From positions 59,561 to 109,846 of the forward strand of contig NZ_BQXH01000007.1 of assembly GCF_022836475.1 (NCBI RefSeq): a stretch of DNA of 50,286 bases, written 5' to 3'. The stretch is from Ligilactobacillus pabuli (GTDB taxonomy: Bacteria; Bacillota; Bacilli; Lactobacillales; Lactobacillaceae). The position numbers and the translations under genes were made by a program. Positions within the stretch are counted from its first letter, which is position 1; each line of letters opens with the position of its first letter. Shown one piece after another: positions 15,949 to 24,023 of this stretch. The notes under the pieces are model-generated. The model searched no databases and was not told where the DNA came from. It was given only the letters and a program-made list of their open reading frames with translations.

Positions 15949-16272
15949 CTAATTATTTTCAGTCACTTTTTTCGTTAAATACTGTTGTAGCGCTTGTTTA
16001 GGCTTATAGCCAGTAATTTTTTCTTTAGCTTCCCCGTCTTTGAACAAAATTAACGTTGGGAGACTCATGACTTGAAACTGTTCAGCAAGCCCCTGATTTT
16101 CTTCGACATCAATCGCCGCAAAATTCACCTGACCATCAAAATCTTCCGCTAATTCTTCTAAAACCGGTTCTAACATGTGGCACGGTCCGCACCAGTCCGC
16201 CCAAAAGTCGACCAAAGTTAAACCTTTAGCCGTCGCTTGAGTCAGATTTTCACTTGTAATTTCTGTTAACAT
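15949..16272 (-). CDS. trxA: Thioredoxin
   Basis: A 107-aa thioredoxin with the WCGPC active site at residues 27-31 and the cis-proline in MSLPTLILF. It reduces cytoplasmic disulfides using electrons from thioredoxin reductase, which is not in this window. It starts only 8 bases after the HAD phosphatase gene and shares its terminator, so the two form an operon. Lactobacilli often have several thioredoxins, so it may not be the main one. Confidence 0.94.
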   Translation of the reverse strand: MLTEITSENLTQATAKGLTLVDFWADWCGPCHMLEPVLEELAEDFDGQVNFAAIDVEENQGLAEQFQVMSLPTLILFKDGEAKEKITGYKPKQALQQYLTKKVTENN

Positions 16273-16280
16273 TTTCTATC

Positions 16281-17105
16281 CTACTCTTCTTCGAAAATAA
16301 ACTTGTTGATAATTTCTGCCAGTGGATCATGATTATTGTCCGCTTGCGTCACGTAATTAGCCTCTGCTTGAACAAAATCACGTCCGTTAGCGACACTTAC
16401 TCCTAAACCAGCTGCCTTGATCATTGGTAAGTCATTACTGTTATCACCGACTGCGATCACTTCGCTCGGCTTGATCCCCAACTTAGCAGCCAGCGCCAAA
16501 ACAGCCTGTCCTTTGTCGGCACTCGGGTCATTAAACTCAATATACCGATCCGAAGAAAAACTGATGTTTAAGGCAAAATCCACGTTTTTTTCAACGTAAT
16601 CTTGCATCGACAAACGTTGCGCTTCTGCCTCAATGTTAAAAATAATTTTGGTGATGGGGGTCTGTTGGAGGAACTTCAAACTATCTTCATGCATCAGTTT
16701 CCATCCAGTGACGCGCCCATTTAAATAGTCAGTTTCCTTGTCATTCATATTCCAAATGTACAATTCATCGACAGTATAAACATGGACACAGAGGTGTTCG
16801 CGCATCCCAATCTTAAACAACTGTTCCACAATTTCGTATGGTAAAGCGTTAACCTGCAAAACCCGATTTTGCTGATTTTCAATAATTGCGGCCCCGTTGT
16901 ATGAAATCACATACTGGTCAGGCTTTTGGCTCAACCCAAGTTGAATCAAGTTATCCTGAATACTGTTGAAGCTCCGGCCCGTATTTGGGACAAAGTAAAC
17001 TCCTGTGGCACTGGCCCGCTTAATGGCAGCCACTGTGGCCGGTGTGATCACTTTTTTGTCACTCAATAAAGTTTCATCCATATCACTAGTAATTAACTTA
17101 TACAT
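16281..17105 (-). CDS. Cof-type HAD-IIB sugar phosphatase
   Basis: A 274-aa HAD-superfamily hydrolase. Motif I is SDMDETLLSD (nucleophile Asp and acid Asp), motif II NTGRS, motif III the Lys in DKGQAV, motif IV GDNSNDLPM. The inserted C2-type cap between motifs II and III is typical of Cof/YidA enzymes acting on sugar phosphates and flavin cofactors; the substrate is unknown. The start is placed at 17105, where the protein begins MYKLITSDMDETLL as in homologues; a TTG at 17171 would add 22 residues with no ribosome site. Confidence 0.88.
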   Translation of the reverse strand: MYKLITSDMDETLLSDKKVITPATVAAIKRASATGVYFVPNTGRSFNSIQDNLIQLGLSQKPDQYVISYNGAAIIENQQNRVLQVNALPYEIVEQLFKIGMREHLCVHVYTVDELYIWNMNDKETDYLNGRVTGWKLMHEDSLKFLQQTPITKIIFNIEAEAQRLSMQDYVEKNVDFALNISFSSDRYIEFNDPSADKGQAVLALAAKLGIKPSEVIAVGDNSNDLPMIKAAGLGVSVANGRDFVQAEANYVTQADNNHDPLAEIINKFIFEEE

Positions 17106-17183
17106 TGAATTTCCAACTTTCTTTGCTAAATTAGCACAACCAACTACTTCTGACTGGCTCTCTTTCACCAATCTTCAATAATA

Positions 17184-17212
17184 AATCTATCGTACTTTCC
17201 CAGACAATTCAA
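17184..17212 (-). promoter_or_regulatory. Possible promoter of the HAD-thioredoxin operon
   Basis: Minus-strand -35 TTGAAT (17207-17212), 17-base spacer, -10 TAGATT (17184-17189), about 80 bases before the HAD start. Confidence 0.45.
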
Positions 17213-17334
17213 GTTGTCAAAAACAAAGTAAAATGAAACTTGAGAAAACGTGCGCCGCGCGGTCTAAGAATTAATTACCGGAGATGATTAGGACATAATT
17301 CGAAAAAATATGAGTTTTGTTAAAACATTCAAAC

Positions 17335-17382
17335 AAATAACCCCAGCCTCCAGCTAATCTGCTGGCGTGACTGGGGTTATTT
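17335..17382 (-). terminator. Terminator after the TerC gene
   Basis: Stem AAATAACCCCAG / CTGGGGTTATTT with an inner CCAGC/GCTGG hairpin and a T-rich tail on the minus strand. Confidence 0.8.
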
Positions 17383-17390
17383 TTATCGGT

Positions 17391-18137
17391 CTATTTTTTA
17401 GCGGAACGATTACTTTTCAACCGGTTGGCAATGATGGCACCGGCAATTGCTAAAATAACTACCGCACCAAATAAAGCAGCGGGAATTTCAATATCAATTG
17501 CTGGAATGGTTAAGAAGAGTTTGATTGCAATCAAAGCAATCAAACCGTAAGCAACGACTTCTAGTTCTGGCACGATTTCTAGTAAACGCATAATGACTTC
17601 CGCCACCCCACGCATTGCTAAGATTCCAATCAACCCACCAATCAAAACAATGACTGGGTTAGGTGAAATTGCCAGCGAAGCCAGAATTGAATCGATTGAG
17701 AAGACGATGTCCATCGCTTCAATCGACAATACAACTGACCAAAACAACGAAATTCGGGGTTTCTTTTTCTTCTTAGTCGCCTGCTTAATTTGATGTGGAT
17801 GAGCTCTAACCCAAAAATGTTTAACTGCTAGGTACATCAGGTAAGCCGCACCAATGACTTTGATTTCCCAAAAATGAATCAGGTAACTTCCGACACCAAT
17901 TAATAGAAAACGGAAAAGGTAAGCTCCCCAAATTCCATAGAACAAGGATTTCTCCTGTTCTTTTTTGGTCGGTAATTTTTGCGTCTGTGCCGCTAAAACG
18001 ATGGCATTATCAACTGACAACAAGCATTCGATCAAAATCAAAGACAAGATGATCATCCAATCTTTGCCGGAAGTGATCACTGTTTCCCAGTTATGCAAAT
18101 CAAAAAATGGTCCATATAAATTTTCAATAAGTGACAA
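17391..18137 (-). CDS. TerC/YceF-type membrane protein
   Basis: A 248-aa TerC-family protein with about seven membrane helices. The family's conserved acidic residues are present: IECLLSVDNAIVLA in the first helix and SIEAMDIVFSIDSILA in the middle. TerC proteins in Firmicutes are linked to manganese export or metallation of secreted proteins. The start is set at a TTG (18137) with AGAGG nine bases upstream; an earlier TTG gives ten more residues but has no ribosome site. No yybP-ykoY manganese riboswitch is seen in front; the upstream gap holds the dispersed repeat. Confidence 0.87.
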   Translation of the reverse strand: MSLIENLYGPFFDLHNWETVITSGKDWMIILSLILIECLLSVDNAIVLAAQTQKLPTKKEQEKSLFYGIWGAYLFRFLLIGVGSYLIHFWEIKVIGAAYLMYLAVKHFWVRAHPHQIKQATKKKKKPRISLFWSVVLSIEAMDIVFSIDSILASLAISPNPVIVLIGGLIGILAMRGVAEVIMRLLEIVPELEVVAYGLIALIAIKLFLTIPAIDIEIPAALFGAVVILAIAGAIIANRLKSNRSAKK

Positions 18138-18188
18138 GCAAGGTTTCCTCTCTTTTGTCGGGTACAATTAAAGCCTGAGCTCCATGGT

Positions 18189-18344
18189 GCTTGGGAGCTA
18201 AACGCTTTGTTTCACCCTATGTTTATTAGTCGAGCTCCGCGAAACAGAAAGTTCCGTTTATCACACCCCGACCTTCAATGCCTAAAACGCATTAAAGGCC
18301 GGGTCACGATAATGCTCGCTTTCTCCCGTTTCACTCCGCTCTGT
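18189..18344. repeat. Dispersed structured repeat, partial plus full unit
   Basis: A right-hand fragment (18189-18221) is followed by a full unit (18226-18344): TTAGTCGAGCTCCGCGAAAC, AGAAAG, an inner hairpin CCGACCTTCAATGC / GCATTAAAGGCCGG, CTTTCT, GTTTCACTCCGCTCTGT. This is the clearest copy of the family. It lies between the XRE regulator and terC genes. Confidence 0.8.
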
Positions 18345-18378
18345 GTTTATTAAGCTAAATTTTACCATACTTTTGCAA

Positions 18379-18789
18379 TTATTCGAGTGGTAATGTGACC
18401 TGATCCGATGATAATTTTTGTTCGTCATCTTCCGGTGGATATTTTGCGCGTAAATAGCCCTTGATCATGCCATACACCGCATTACGATCAGCGGTGTTCA
18501 AGGTTTTACCGTTAAACCTGACCCGCGAATTCGATGCGAACAAATCTTCAATTTCAAAGTCGTCGTAGTCGCGGCCAATCAAAAAGTCCAAGGAAACGTT
18601 AAAGAAATCAGCTAACTTTAAAACTTCCAGATACGATGGCGTATTCACGCCCCGCTCCCAGCTGCCAATTTGGTGGCCGGTATTTGGTCGTTCATCCGCG
18701 TGACTAGCAACCTGATTTAATTCTTTTGCCAAGCCTGACAAGGATAAGCCGCGTCCCTGCCTTAAAGCTCTTAACCTAATTGGAAACAT
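18379..18789 (-). CDS. XRE-family transcriptional regulator
   Basis: A 136-aa protein with an N-terminal helix-turn-helix of about 70 residues: RLRALRQGRGLSLSGLAKEL, then an insertion of about ten residues, then TGHQIGSWERGVNTPSYLEV and LADFFNVSLDFLIGRD, the usual end of this domain. The C-terminal half, with DRNAVYGMIKGYLRAKYP, is likely a dimerisation tail. The start at 18789 is favoured by AGGTGA five bases before the ATG. It follows the L,D-transpeptidase-like gene closely and may be co-transcribed with it. Confidence 0.85.
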   Translation of the reverse strand: MFPIRLRALRQGRGLSLSGLAKELNQVASHADERPNTGHQIGSWERGVNTPSYLEVLKLADFFNVSLDFLIGRDYDDFEIEDLFASNSRVRFNGKTLNTADRNAVYGMIKGYLRAKYPPEDDEQKLSSDQVTLPLE

Positions 18790-18833
18790 TTTGTTCACCT
18801 ACCCCTTTTTAAATTCCGAAAGTAACCTCTTTT

Positions 18834-19562
18834 TTAGTACAAAAACTCCAAATCATTCTTTTCTGATTTTCTATTATGAATCACTACACGTGTTTTTGCT
18901 GGAATATTTTCCTGCAGCCAACGTGCATCTGCAACCGCTAACCTAATCGACCCATAATTCTTAATATTATTTTTCTTGGTCACTTTTTTGCCTAAACGCT
19001 TAGCTTGCTTATTAATTACATGTCCGTCTTGATTAAAAGGTACTGATTCAAATCTATAGGCGCCATGTCCATGGAAGGATGTCCAATATTTTGCACCCAT
19101 ATTTTTAGTGGCATCAAAATAATTAGTTCCATGTTGCTTTTGAATTTTAAATGTGCCTATTGGCGTACGCTGAAATTCCTGTGTATTTTCATAATTTTTT
19201 CCGACAGATGCGTACATAGTATATAGACGGTATTGTCCCTGCATAATATAGACACGTTGTTTTTTTAGTGAAACTTCTATCCAGAGCTGTTTTTTTCCCT
19301 TTAGATGGTGAAGATATTTAGTTAAATCTGGATATGCACCTGTTAAGGAAGAACGATTCCAATCAATAGGCTTGCGTTGTCTGGCTCGTTGATCCTTTTT
19401 TAAACTCGAAATTTTAGCATCTCGGACAGAAGCTGAGGACATTTCTTTAGCGACCTTCACCGAGTTTGTTTTTTCGGCCGATCGAACATGGATAAAGCTA
19501 TAGCCAGCAGCACATACTAATAAAACTGCTACTACCCAATAAAGCCATTTTTGTTTTTTCAT
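18834..19562 (-). CDS. YkuD/L,D-transpeptidase-fold protein lacking the catalytic Cys
   Basis: A 242-aa exported or anchored protein: one N-terminal membrane helix (residues 7-22), a basic linker, then a YkuD domain from about residue 95 (LWIEVSLKKQRVYIM, SVGKNYENTQEFQRTPIGTF, FHGHGAYRF). In active enzymes the last motif reads S-H-G-C-x-R-L. Here residues 202-208 read NYGSIRL, with a TCG codon giving Ser205 at the nucleophile position. Either a serine variant or a non-catalytic wall-binding domain. It sits between the CpsB-like phosphatase and an XRE regulator on the same strand. Confidence 0.8.
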   Translation of the reverse strand: MKKQKWLYWVVAVLLVCAAGYSFIHVRSAEKTNSVKVAKEMSSASVRDAKISSLKKDQRARQRKPIDWNRSSLTGAYPDLTKYLHHLKGKKQLWIEVSLKKQRVYIMQGQYRLYTMYASVGKNYENTQEFQRTPIGTFKIQKQHGTNYFDATKNMGAKYWTSFHGHGAYRFESVPFNQDGHVINKQAKRLGKKVTKKNNIKNYGSIRLAVADARWLQENIPAKTRVVIHNRKSEKNDLEFLY

Positions 19563-19586
19563 TAATATACTTACCTTCTTATTTTT

Positions 19587-20363
19587 TTAAAAGAAGAAGA
19601 ACTTCTTTTTCTTCTTGATTGGCGAATAGTCATGTGCAGCGACGTACTCACCGTTGATCAAATTTTCAGCATTCTCTTCAAACTCGCGTGCTTTTCCTTC
19701 TCCAAAATCTGCGGCAATTTGTTCTAGTGCTTCACTCAAAACAAATTTTCGTCCTGGTAACGCATGCGCATCCGAGGCCACGATTTGCACCAAGTTATGT
19801 TCGACTAATTGGTGGGAAATTTCTTTAACATGGTCCCCAAAACCACCCATATAACTCGTTGCCGTTACTTGCGCCAACGCACCATTTTGGATAAAGCCAT
19901 ACAACAAACCTAAATCATTTTGAATTCCTTTATTTCGTTCTGGATGGACGATCACTGGGGTTGTACCTTGTTTTTTCAAATCAAAAATCAACCGGTCGGC
20001 ATACTGTGGTACCTCGCCATGAGGAAATTCTAGCAGCATATATTTTTTATCTTCATCAATTCCTAACAAATCATCATAGTGTTCTACCAAGTCCCCATTA
20101 ATATGGACTTCTTGACTAGGAAAAACTGTCAACGGAATTTTACGACTATCTAATTCAGCCTGAAATGCCGCAGCATCCCGAATCACATCTTGCGCATGAT
20201 TAACGTAATCATTATCTAAATGGTGTGGTGTCGCTAAGATATGTGTGACACCATCACGCACCGCTTCGTTGGCCAGTTGCAAGGAACTTTCCAAGCTTTT
20301 TGAACCATCATCAATTCCTGGCAAAATATGACAATGTAAATCAACTATTTTTTCAAATTGCAA
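19587..20363 (-). CDS. CpsB/YwqE-type PHP tyrosine-protein phosphatase
   Basis: A 258-aa PHP-domain metallophosphatase. Metal ligands are visible in DLHCHILPGIDDG (HxH), ATPHH, EVHIN, HPERN and ASDAHA. In streptococci and bacilli such enzymes dephosphorylate the tyrosine autokinase that controls capsule chain length. No CpsC/CpsD kinase genes lie in the window, so its target may be elsewhere. The C-terminus is an odd KKKKKFFFF. The start is placed at TTG 20363, six bases after GAGGG; a TTG two codons upstream is also possible. Confidence 0.88.
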   Translation of the reverse strand: MQFEKIVDLHCHILPGIDDGSKSLESSLQLANEAVRDGVTHILATPHHLDNDYVNHAQDVIRDAAAFQAELDSRKIPLTVFPSQEVHINGDLVEHYDDLLGIDEDKKYMLLEFPHGEVPQYADRLIFDLKKQGTTPVIVHPERNKGIQNDLGLLYGFIQNGALAQVTATSYMGGFGDHVKEISHQLVEHNLVQIVASDAHALPGRKFVLSEALEQIAADFGEGKAREFEENAENLINGEYVAAHDYSPIKKKKKFFFF

Positions 20364-20538
20364 AACCAACCCTCACTTTCCAGCAGGAATAGCCTGCCTA
20401 ACCTTCTTTATTTGTAAAACTTATCATCTCTTAGTATACACTATTTCAATTATTATTTGCTTCTCAGAAATTTTTACGCATAAATTTCGTATCTATTAAG
20501 TAGAGAGAGTAAATCTTAACAGACAAGGAGTCAATAAA

Positions 20539-21555
20539 ATGCGTTATAAAACCTGCGAACTACAATACTTAGAAACCCTATCCAGACGAACAAAGCTGAC
20601 TGCAACAGAATCAGCCAAACTTTTTGCGCTGGAAAATGGATTTAAGGGTGAACTTCAATTAGACTTAGCACTCCAACAAGCTCAACTACCCCCGCAACTA
20701 ATTTTGACTGATCTGACTCTTCAATACCACCAACAAGTCACGCAATTAGACCAGCTATTTTGTTTGGGTAACACCATTTATCTTAGTGATGCCAAAAACT
20801 ACCAAGGACACTATCTTTTTAGTGAACACAGCTGGTCGCATAACGGTAAAAAGCTTCCACACAACATCTTTGGTCAAATTGATCGTGCTCAGGATATTCT
20901 CGGCTGCATTTTGCAAGAAAACCATCTCGACCTGTCAGTTCAAACCAACATCATCTTCACTAATCCAGCGGTTCAACTAGAAATTGTTGATCCACTAGCA
21001 CATTCTTGCCAGCGAATTGGTGCCTATCGTGACTACGTGGCAGACTTGGTGCAACAAAAGCTCCCTCTCCCTCAGCAGTCGGACATGCGCTGGAAAAAAG
21101 TGCTGCAAGCCTATCAAATTCCACCATATCATTTGCAACATGACTTTTCTCGCGAATTGTCTCACCGGCAACTCCGACCGGGGATTTGTTGCTCACGCTG
21201 TCAACATTTTGATTGGCAAGAAAGCTTCTATTCTCTAACTTGTCAAAACTGCGGTACCGTTGAAGCCAAGGAAGAAGCCTATGTACGTACGATTTGCGAC
21301 TACGGGGTGCTCTTTTTTCAGCATGATCTGAAGCTGCATGATTTGATGCACTTTTTTGGTAAGCAAGCTAAAGAAAATTATCTTCTCAGAATGCTCAGAA
21401 AACATTTTACTCACAGAACTTCACCTGGAAAAAAACGCAGTTACCAAAACAAAGGAGCCATTTTCCAATACTTGTTTGCTAACCAATCCCAATACTTCCA
21501 CCATATTCAACAGCGAGTTAATTGGACACAGCGTACACAGTACAAAAATGAATAG
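20539..21555 (+). CDS. NERD-domain protein with C-terminal zinc ribbon
   Basis: A 338-aa protein. Residues 33-140 form a nuclease-related (NERD) domain: GFKGELQLD (Glu38), then LDQLF, then SDAKNYQGHYLF (Asp84, Lys86), matching the PD-(D/E)xK-like catalytic pattern. Residues about 219-242 hold a zinc ribbon (CSRC...CQNCG). The C-terminal part is basic. NERD proteins are presumed nucleases or DNA-processing factors but few are studied. It is divergent from the CpsB-like gene and followed by a perfect hairpin. Confidence 0.8.
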   Translation: MRYKTCELQYLETLSRRTKLTATESAKLFALENGFKGELQLDLALQQAQLPPQLILTDLTLQYHQQVTQLDQLFCLGNTIYLSDAKNYQGHYLFSEHSWSHNGKKLPHNIFGQIDRAQDILGCILQENHLDLSVQTNIIFTNPAVQLEIVDPLAHSCQRIGAYRDYVADLVQQKLPLPQQSDMRWKKVLQAYQIPPYHLQHDFSRELSHRQLRPGICCSRCQHFDWQESFYSLTCQNCGTVEAKEEAYVRTICDYGVLFFQHDLKLHDLMHFFGKQAKENYLLRMLRKHFTHRTSPGKKRSYQNKGAIFQYLFANQSQYFHHIQQRVNWTQRTQYKNE

Positions 21556-21561
21556 CCTCTC

Positions 21562-21598
21562 CAAAACAATCATAGTTTTCTCGACTATGATTGTTTTG
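21562..21598 (+). terminator. Hairpin after the NERD gene
   Basis: Perfect 14-bp inverted repeat (CAAAACAATCATAG / CTATGATTGTTTTG) with a 9-base loop; the tail is T-rich but broken by G and C. Confidence 0.6.
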
Positions 21599-21609
21599 TT
21601 CTTGCTTCT

Positions 21610-21768
21610 GTGCATACTTTATCCGACTATGCACGTTTTCTCTTGTTTCCGTGCATACTTCCTTCAACTATGCACGTTTTCCCTTATTTCCGTGCATACT
21701 CCCTCCAACTAAGCACGTTTTTCCTTGTTTCTGTGCATGCTCCCTTCGACTATGCCCATTTCTTTCAC
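21610..21768. repeat. Four tandem copies of a 41-bp unit with internal dyads
   Basis: Units begin at 21610, 21651, 21692 and 21733, each GTGCATAC..., with the fourth degenerate. Inside units 1 and 2, GTGCATA pairs with TATGCAC across an 11-base pyrimidine-rich spacer. It lies between the NERD gene and the degenerate glycosyltransferase gene and has no spacers, so it is not CRISPR. Confidence 0.85.
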
Positions 21769-21893
21769 ATCCCTACCATCTGTTCCCCACTAAATTCATT
21801 CATTTGAATTAAACTCCCAGCATTTCAGCCGATATCTTAGCTGAAGTGGTGTGTTTTCTAGCAAACAACCACAATTTTTCCTGGAGGTTTACT

Positions 21894-22724
21894 ATGGCTC
21901 ATTTAGCTCTATTAATTCCTTGCTTGCACGAAGAACCCGCCATCGGTCACTTAGTTCGCGACTGTTGGTCGGTCACATCAGGCATTAAACAGACAGAAAT
22001 TTACTTTTACACAATCAATAACGCCCACCAAACACTAACTGCCGCTAAAGCCGCTGGTGCGATCACCAAAATAACGGCGACTTCCACCACCCCAGATCAG
22101 CTCGTGGGCCAAATGCTGACCGAGATCGACGCAGACTGCTACATTATTTTAAGTCCAGCTGTCGCGCCGGCACAAATAGCTTTGATTCCAGCGCTCTTGA
22201 CTCTAGTCACACGTCATCAACTAGCTTGCGCCTATCCTGCTATTGCTTTGGGGAAACTAACTCACCAATTCTGGCCTCAGATTTCACAAGGAACGTGGGC
22301 TCTCAGTCGCTCCCTTGTCAAACTATGGACTAACCAAGCTGCAACCCGCGACCTTGGCCTCGAGTTACGTTTTTTAGCGCGCGAAAATCAGCTAGAACTC
22401 GCTAGTCTGCCGGCCGGACTTCCAAGTCAAATGCACGTCCGACCGCCAGCACGTCGACAAATTTTACGCCAACTATGGTCCCTGCACCGACGCTATCATC
22501 CTTACCGTTTCTTTCGTTTATTAGCGCTACTGTGCTTAGTCATGGCTGCCAGCGTCTTTTTCCCGACAGTTCTGTGCAAACAAGCATTCAACGGCCCATT
22601 GCCACTACTAAATTGCAGTTCCTTACTTTCACTAGCTGCACTCAGCCTAGCTTATGGAGTCTGGCAAGAAATTCACCAGCGTCATCGATGGGGGCAAAAT
22701 AACTTAATTGCAAATAAAAAGTAG
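21894..22724 (+). CDS. Degenerate GT2-type glycosyltransferase (DPM1-like)
   Basis: A 276-aa protein that follows the order of DPM1-like GT2 enzymes: LLIPCLHEEPAIGHLVRD at the N-terminus, AAKAAGAITKI, then IDADCYIIL, then AYPAIALGKL, an ALSRSLVK segment, a YHPYRFF motif and two C-terminal membrane helices. The motifs that bind nucleotide and metal have changed: the usual V-D/Y-NNS-x-D-x-T is YTINNAHQTL, and the D-x-D motif is SPAVAP. It may be a pseudoenzyme. The ATG at 21894 has CTGGAGG nine bases upstream. Terminator follows. Confidence 0.65.
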   Translation: MAHLALLIPCLHEEPAIGHLVRDCWSVTSGIKQTEIYFYTINNAHQTLTAAKAAGAITKITATSTTPDQLVGQMLTEIDADCYIILSPAVAPAQIALIPALLTLVTRHQLACAYPAIALGKLTHQFWPQISQGTWALSRSLVKLWTNQAATRDLGLELRFLARENQLELASLPAGLPSQMHVRPPARRQILRQLWSLHRRYHPYRFFRLLALLCLVMAASVFFPTVLCKQAFNGPLPLLNCSSLLSLAALSLAYGVWQEIHQRHRWGQNNLIANKK

Positions 22725-22754
22725 ACTTCAATCACGGAGTCTACTTTTTATTTG
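22711..22754. terminator. Bidirectional terminator between convergent genes
   Basis: 17-bp perfect arms (CAAATAAAAAGTAGACT and its complement) with a 10-base loop. The stop codons of both convergent genes lie inside or at the edge of the stem. Confidence 0.9.
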
Positions 22755-23917
22755 GGCTCAGGCTGTCCGGTCTTTTGCAAAGCTAACACTAACAAGACCA
22801 TCACCATTTGTAAGGCAAATAAGGCTACAAAAGCATGCTGGTAACCGGTTAAGGTGATCAAATATCCACCCACCACTGGTCCTAAAGCGATGCCCAAGGT
22901 ATTTGACAAACTGCCAAGCGATTGGGTAAAGCCCCGGTGCTGCCGGTCAGAATACTTACTCAACAATAATGGAATCGTGGGTGTCACCAAGATTTCTCCC
23001 GTTGTCAAAACAACGATGCCCACGACAAAGCGCCAGTATTCATGCGCCCCGATCACCAATAAAAATGATAGGCCATATAAAAACAGGCCAAACATCAAGC
23101 GGAATCGTTCCACCCACGGATGATGGGGAAAAATCTTGTTCAATAACGGTTGGAAAATAATGACCTGCCCGGTCGCAACGGTAAATAACAAGCTGTATTT
23201 TTGCACGGGGATTCCTTGAGCAGTCATCATGACTGACAAATTGCTTTCCCACTGCTCATAACTGATACAGGTCAAAAACATGAACGCGCATAAAATCGCA
23301 ATGCTGCGCGGTTGCATCCGACTTGGCAGTCGTTTGCCGGGCAAATCAACGTCAATCCCGCTCACCTCAGTCGACGGACGCGGAACCTTAAAGTAGCGCG
23401 CGAAAATCACAAGTCCGCCGACAAACAAGACGGCTGTGGTTGCAAAGACTAAGTGAACGCTGACTGAATAAAGGTAGCCCGCTAGCAAAGTCGCGACTCC
23501 CATTCCAATATTACTGGTCCAGTAGTTATTGTTAAAAATATCTTGGTCCCCATCTTGAATCACCGCCATGTAGCCGCTAAAGGCTGAGCGCCACAGTCCT
23601 TGTCCCGCACCGTACAGCGCTAAGAAGAATACTAGTAGCGGCCATTTAGGCAATAGAGCTAGTAACAGTAAAAACAAAACGGCCACGCTGCCGCCAATAT
23701 AGACCAAGGGAGCCTGTTTCCAGGTATCAAACAATCGCCCGCCGACCAAATATCCCACCGCGATCATCCCTGAATAAAGTAACAAAACATAGCCTGCTGT
23801 CACCAAGCTTTTATGTAGGTCATTATGAATATAGAGCGTCATGATTGGCGTGATCAAGCCACTCCCCATGCTGAGTAAAGTGTTGATCGCCAAAAAGGTT
23901 TTATTCTTGAGATGCAA
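22748..23917 (-). CDS. MFS multidrug-type transporter
   Basis: A 389-aa major facilitator superfamily protein with about twelve membrane helices. The loop 2-3 motif GYLVGGRLFDTWKQAP fits the MFS signature G-x-x-x-D-R/K, and the second half has LLSKYSDRQHRGFTQSLG with the related motif. Sugar or drug export is possible; the substrate cannot be told. The start is placed at TTG 23917 with GAAGGAGAA eight bases upstream; the longer reading from 23950 has no ribosome site. Confidence 0.85.
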   Translation of the reverse strand: MHLKNKTFLAINTLLSMGSGLITPIMTLYIHNDLHKSLVTAGYVLLLYSGMIAVGYLVGGRLFDTWKQAPLVYIGGSVAVLFLLLLALLPKWPLLVFFLALYGAGQGLWRSAFSGYMAVIQDGDQDIFNNNYWTSNIGMGVATLLAGYLYSVSVHLVFATTAVLFVGGLVIFARYFKVPRPSTEVSGIDVDLPGKRLPSRMQPRSIAILCAFMFLTCISYEQWESNLSVMMTAQGIPVQKYSLLFTVATGQVIIFQPLLNKIFPHHPWVERFRLMFGLFLYGLSFLLVIGAHEYWRFVVGIVVLTTGEILVTPTIPLLLSKYSDRQHRGFTQSLGSLSNTLGIALGPVVGGYLITLTGYQHAFVALFALQMVMVLLVLALQKTGQPEPK

Positions 23918-24023
23918 CGCTGATTCTCCTTCATAAAAAAGATTACACAAAACCTCTTTATAATCTCCAGTAGGTTATTTTAATGCATAAAGCAAAATGG
24001 GTCTCGAATTTTTTTCAAAACGG

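Noticed and set aside
18138-18378. yybP-ykoY manganese riboswitch ahead of the TerC gene
   Set aside because: The region is filled by the dispersed repeat and lacks the conserved riboswitch loops.
21610-21768. Possible CRISPR array
   Set aside because: The 41-bp units are contiguous with no unique spacers, and no cas genes are in the window.
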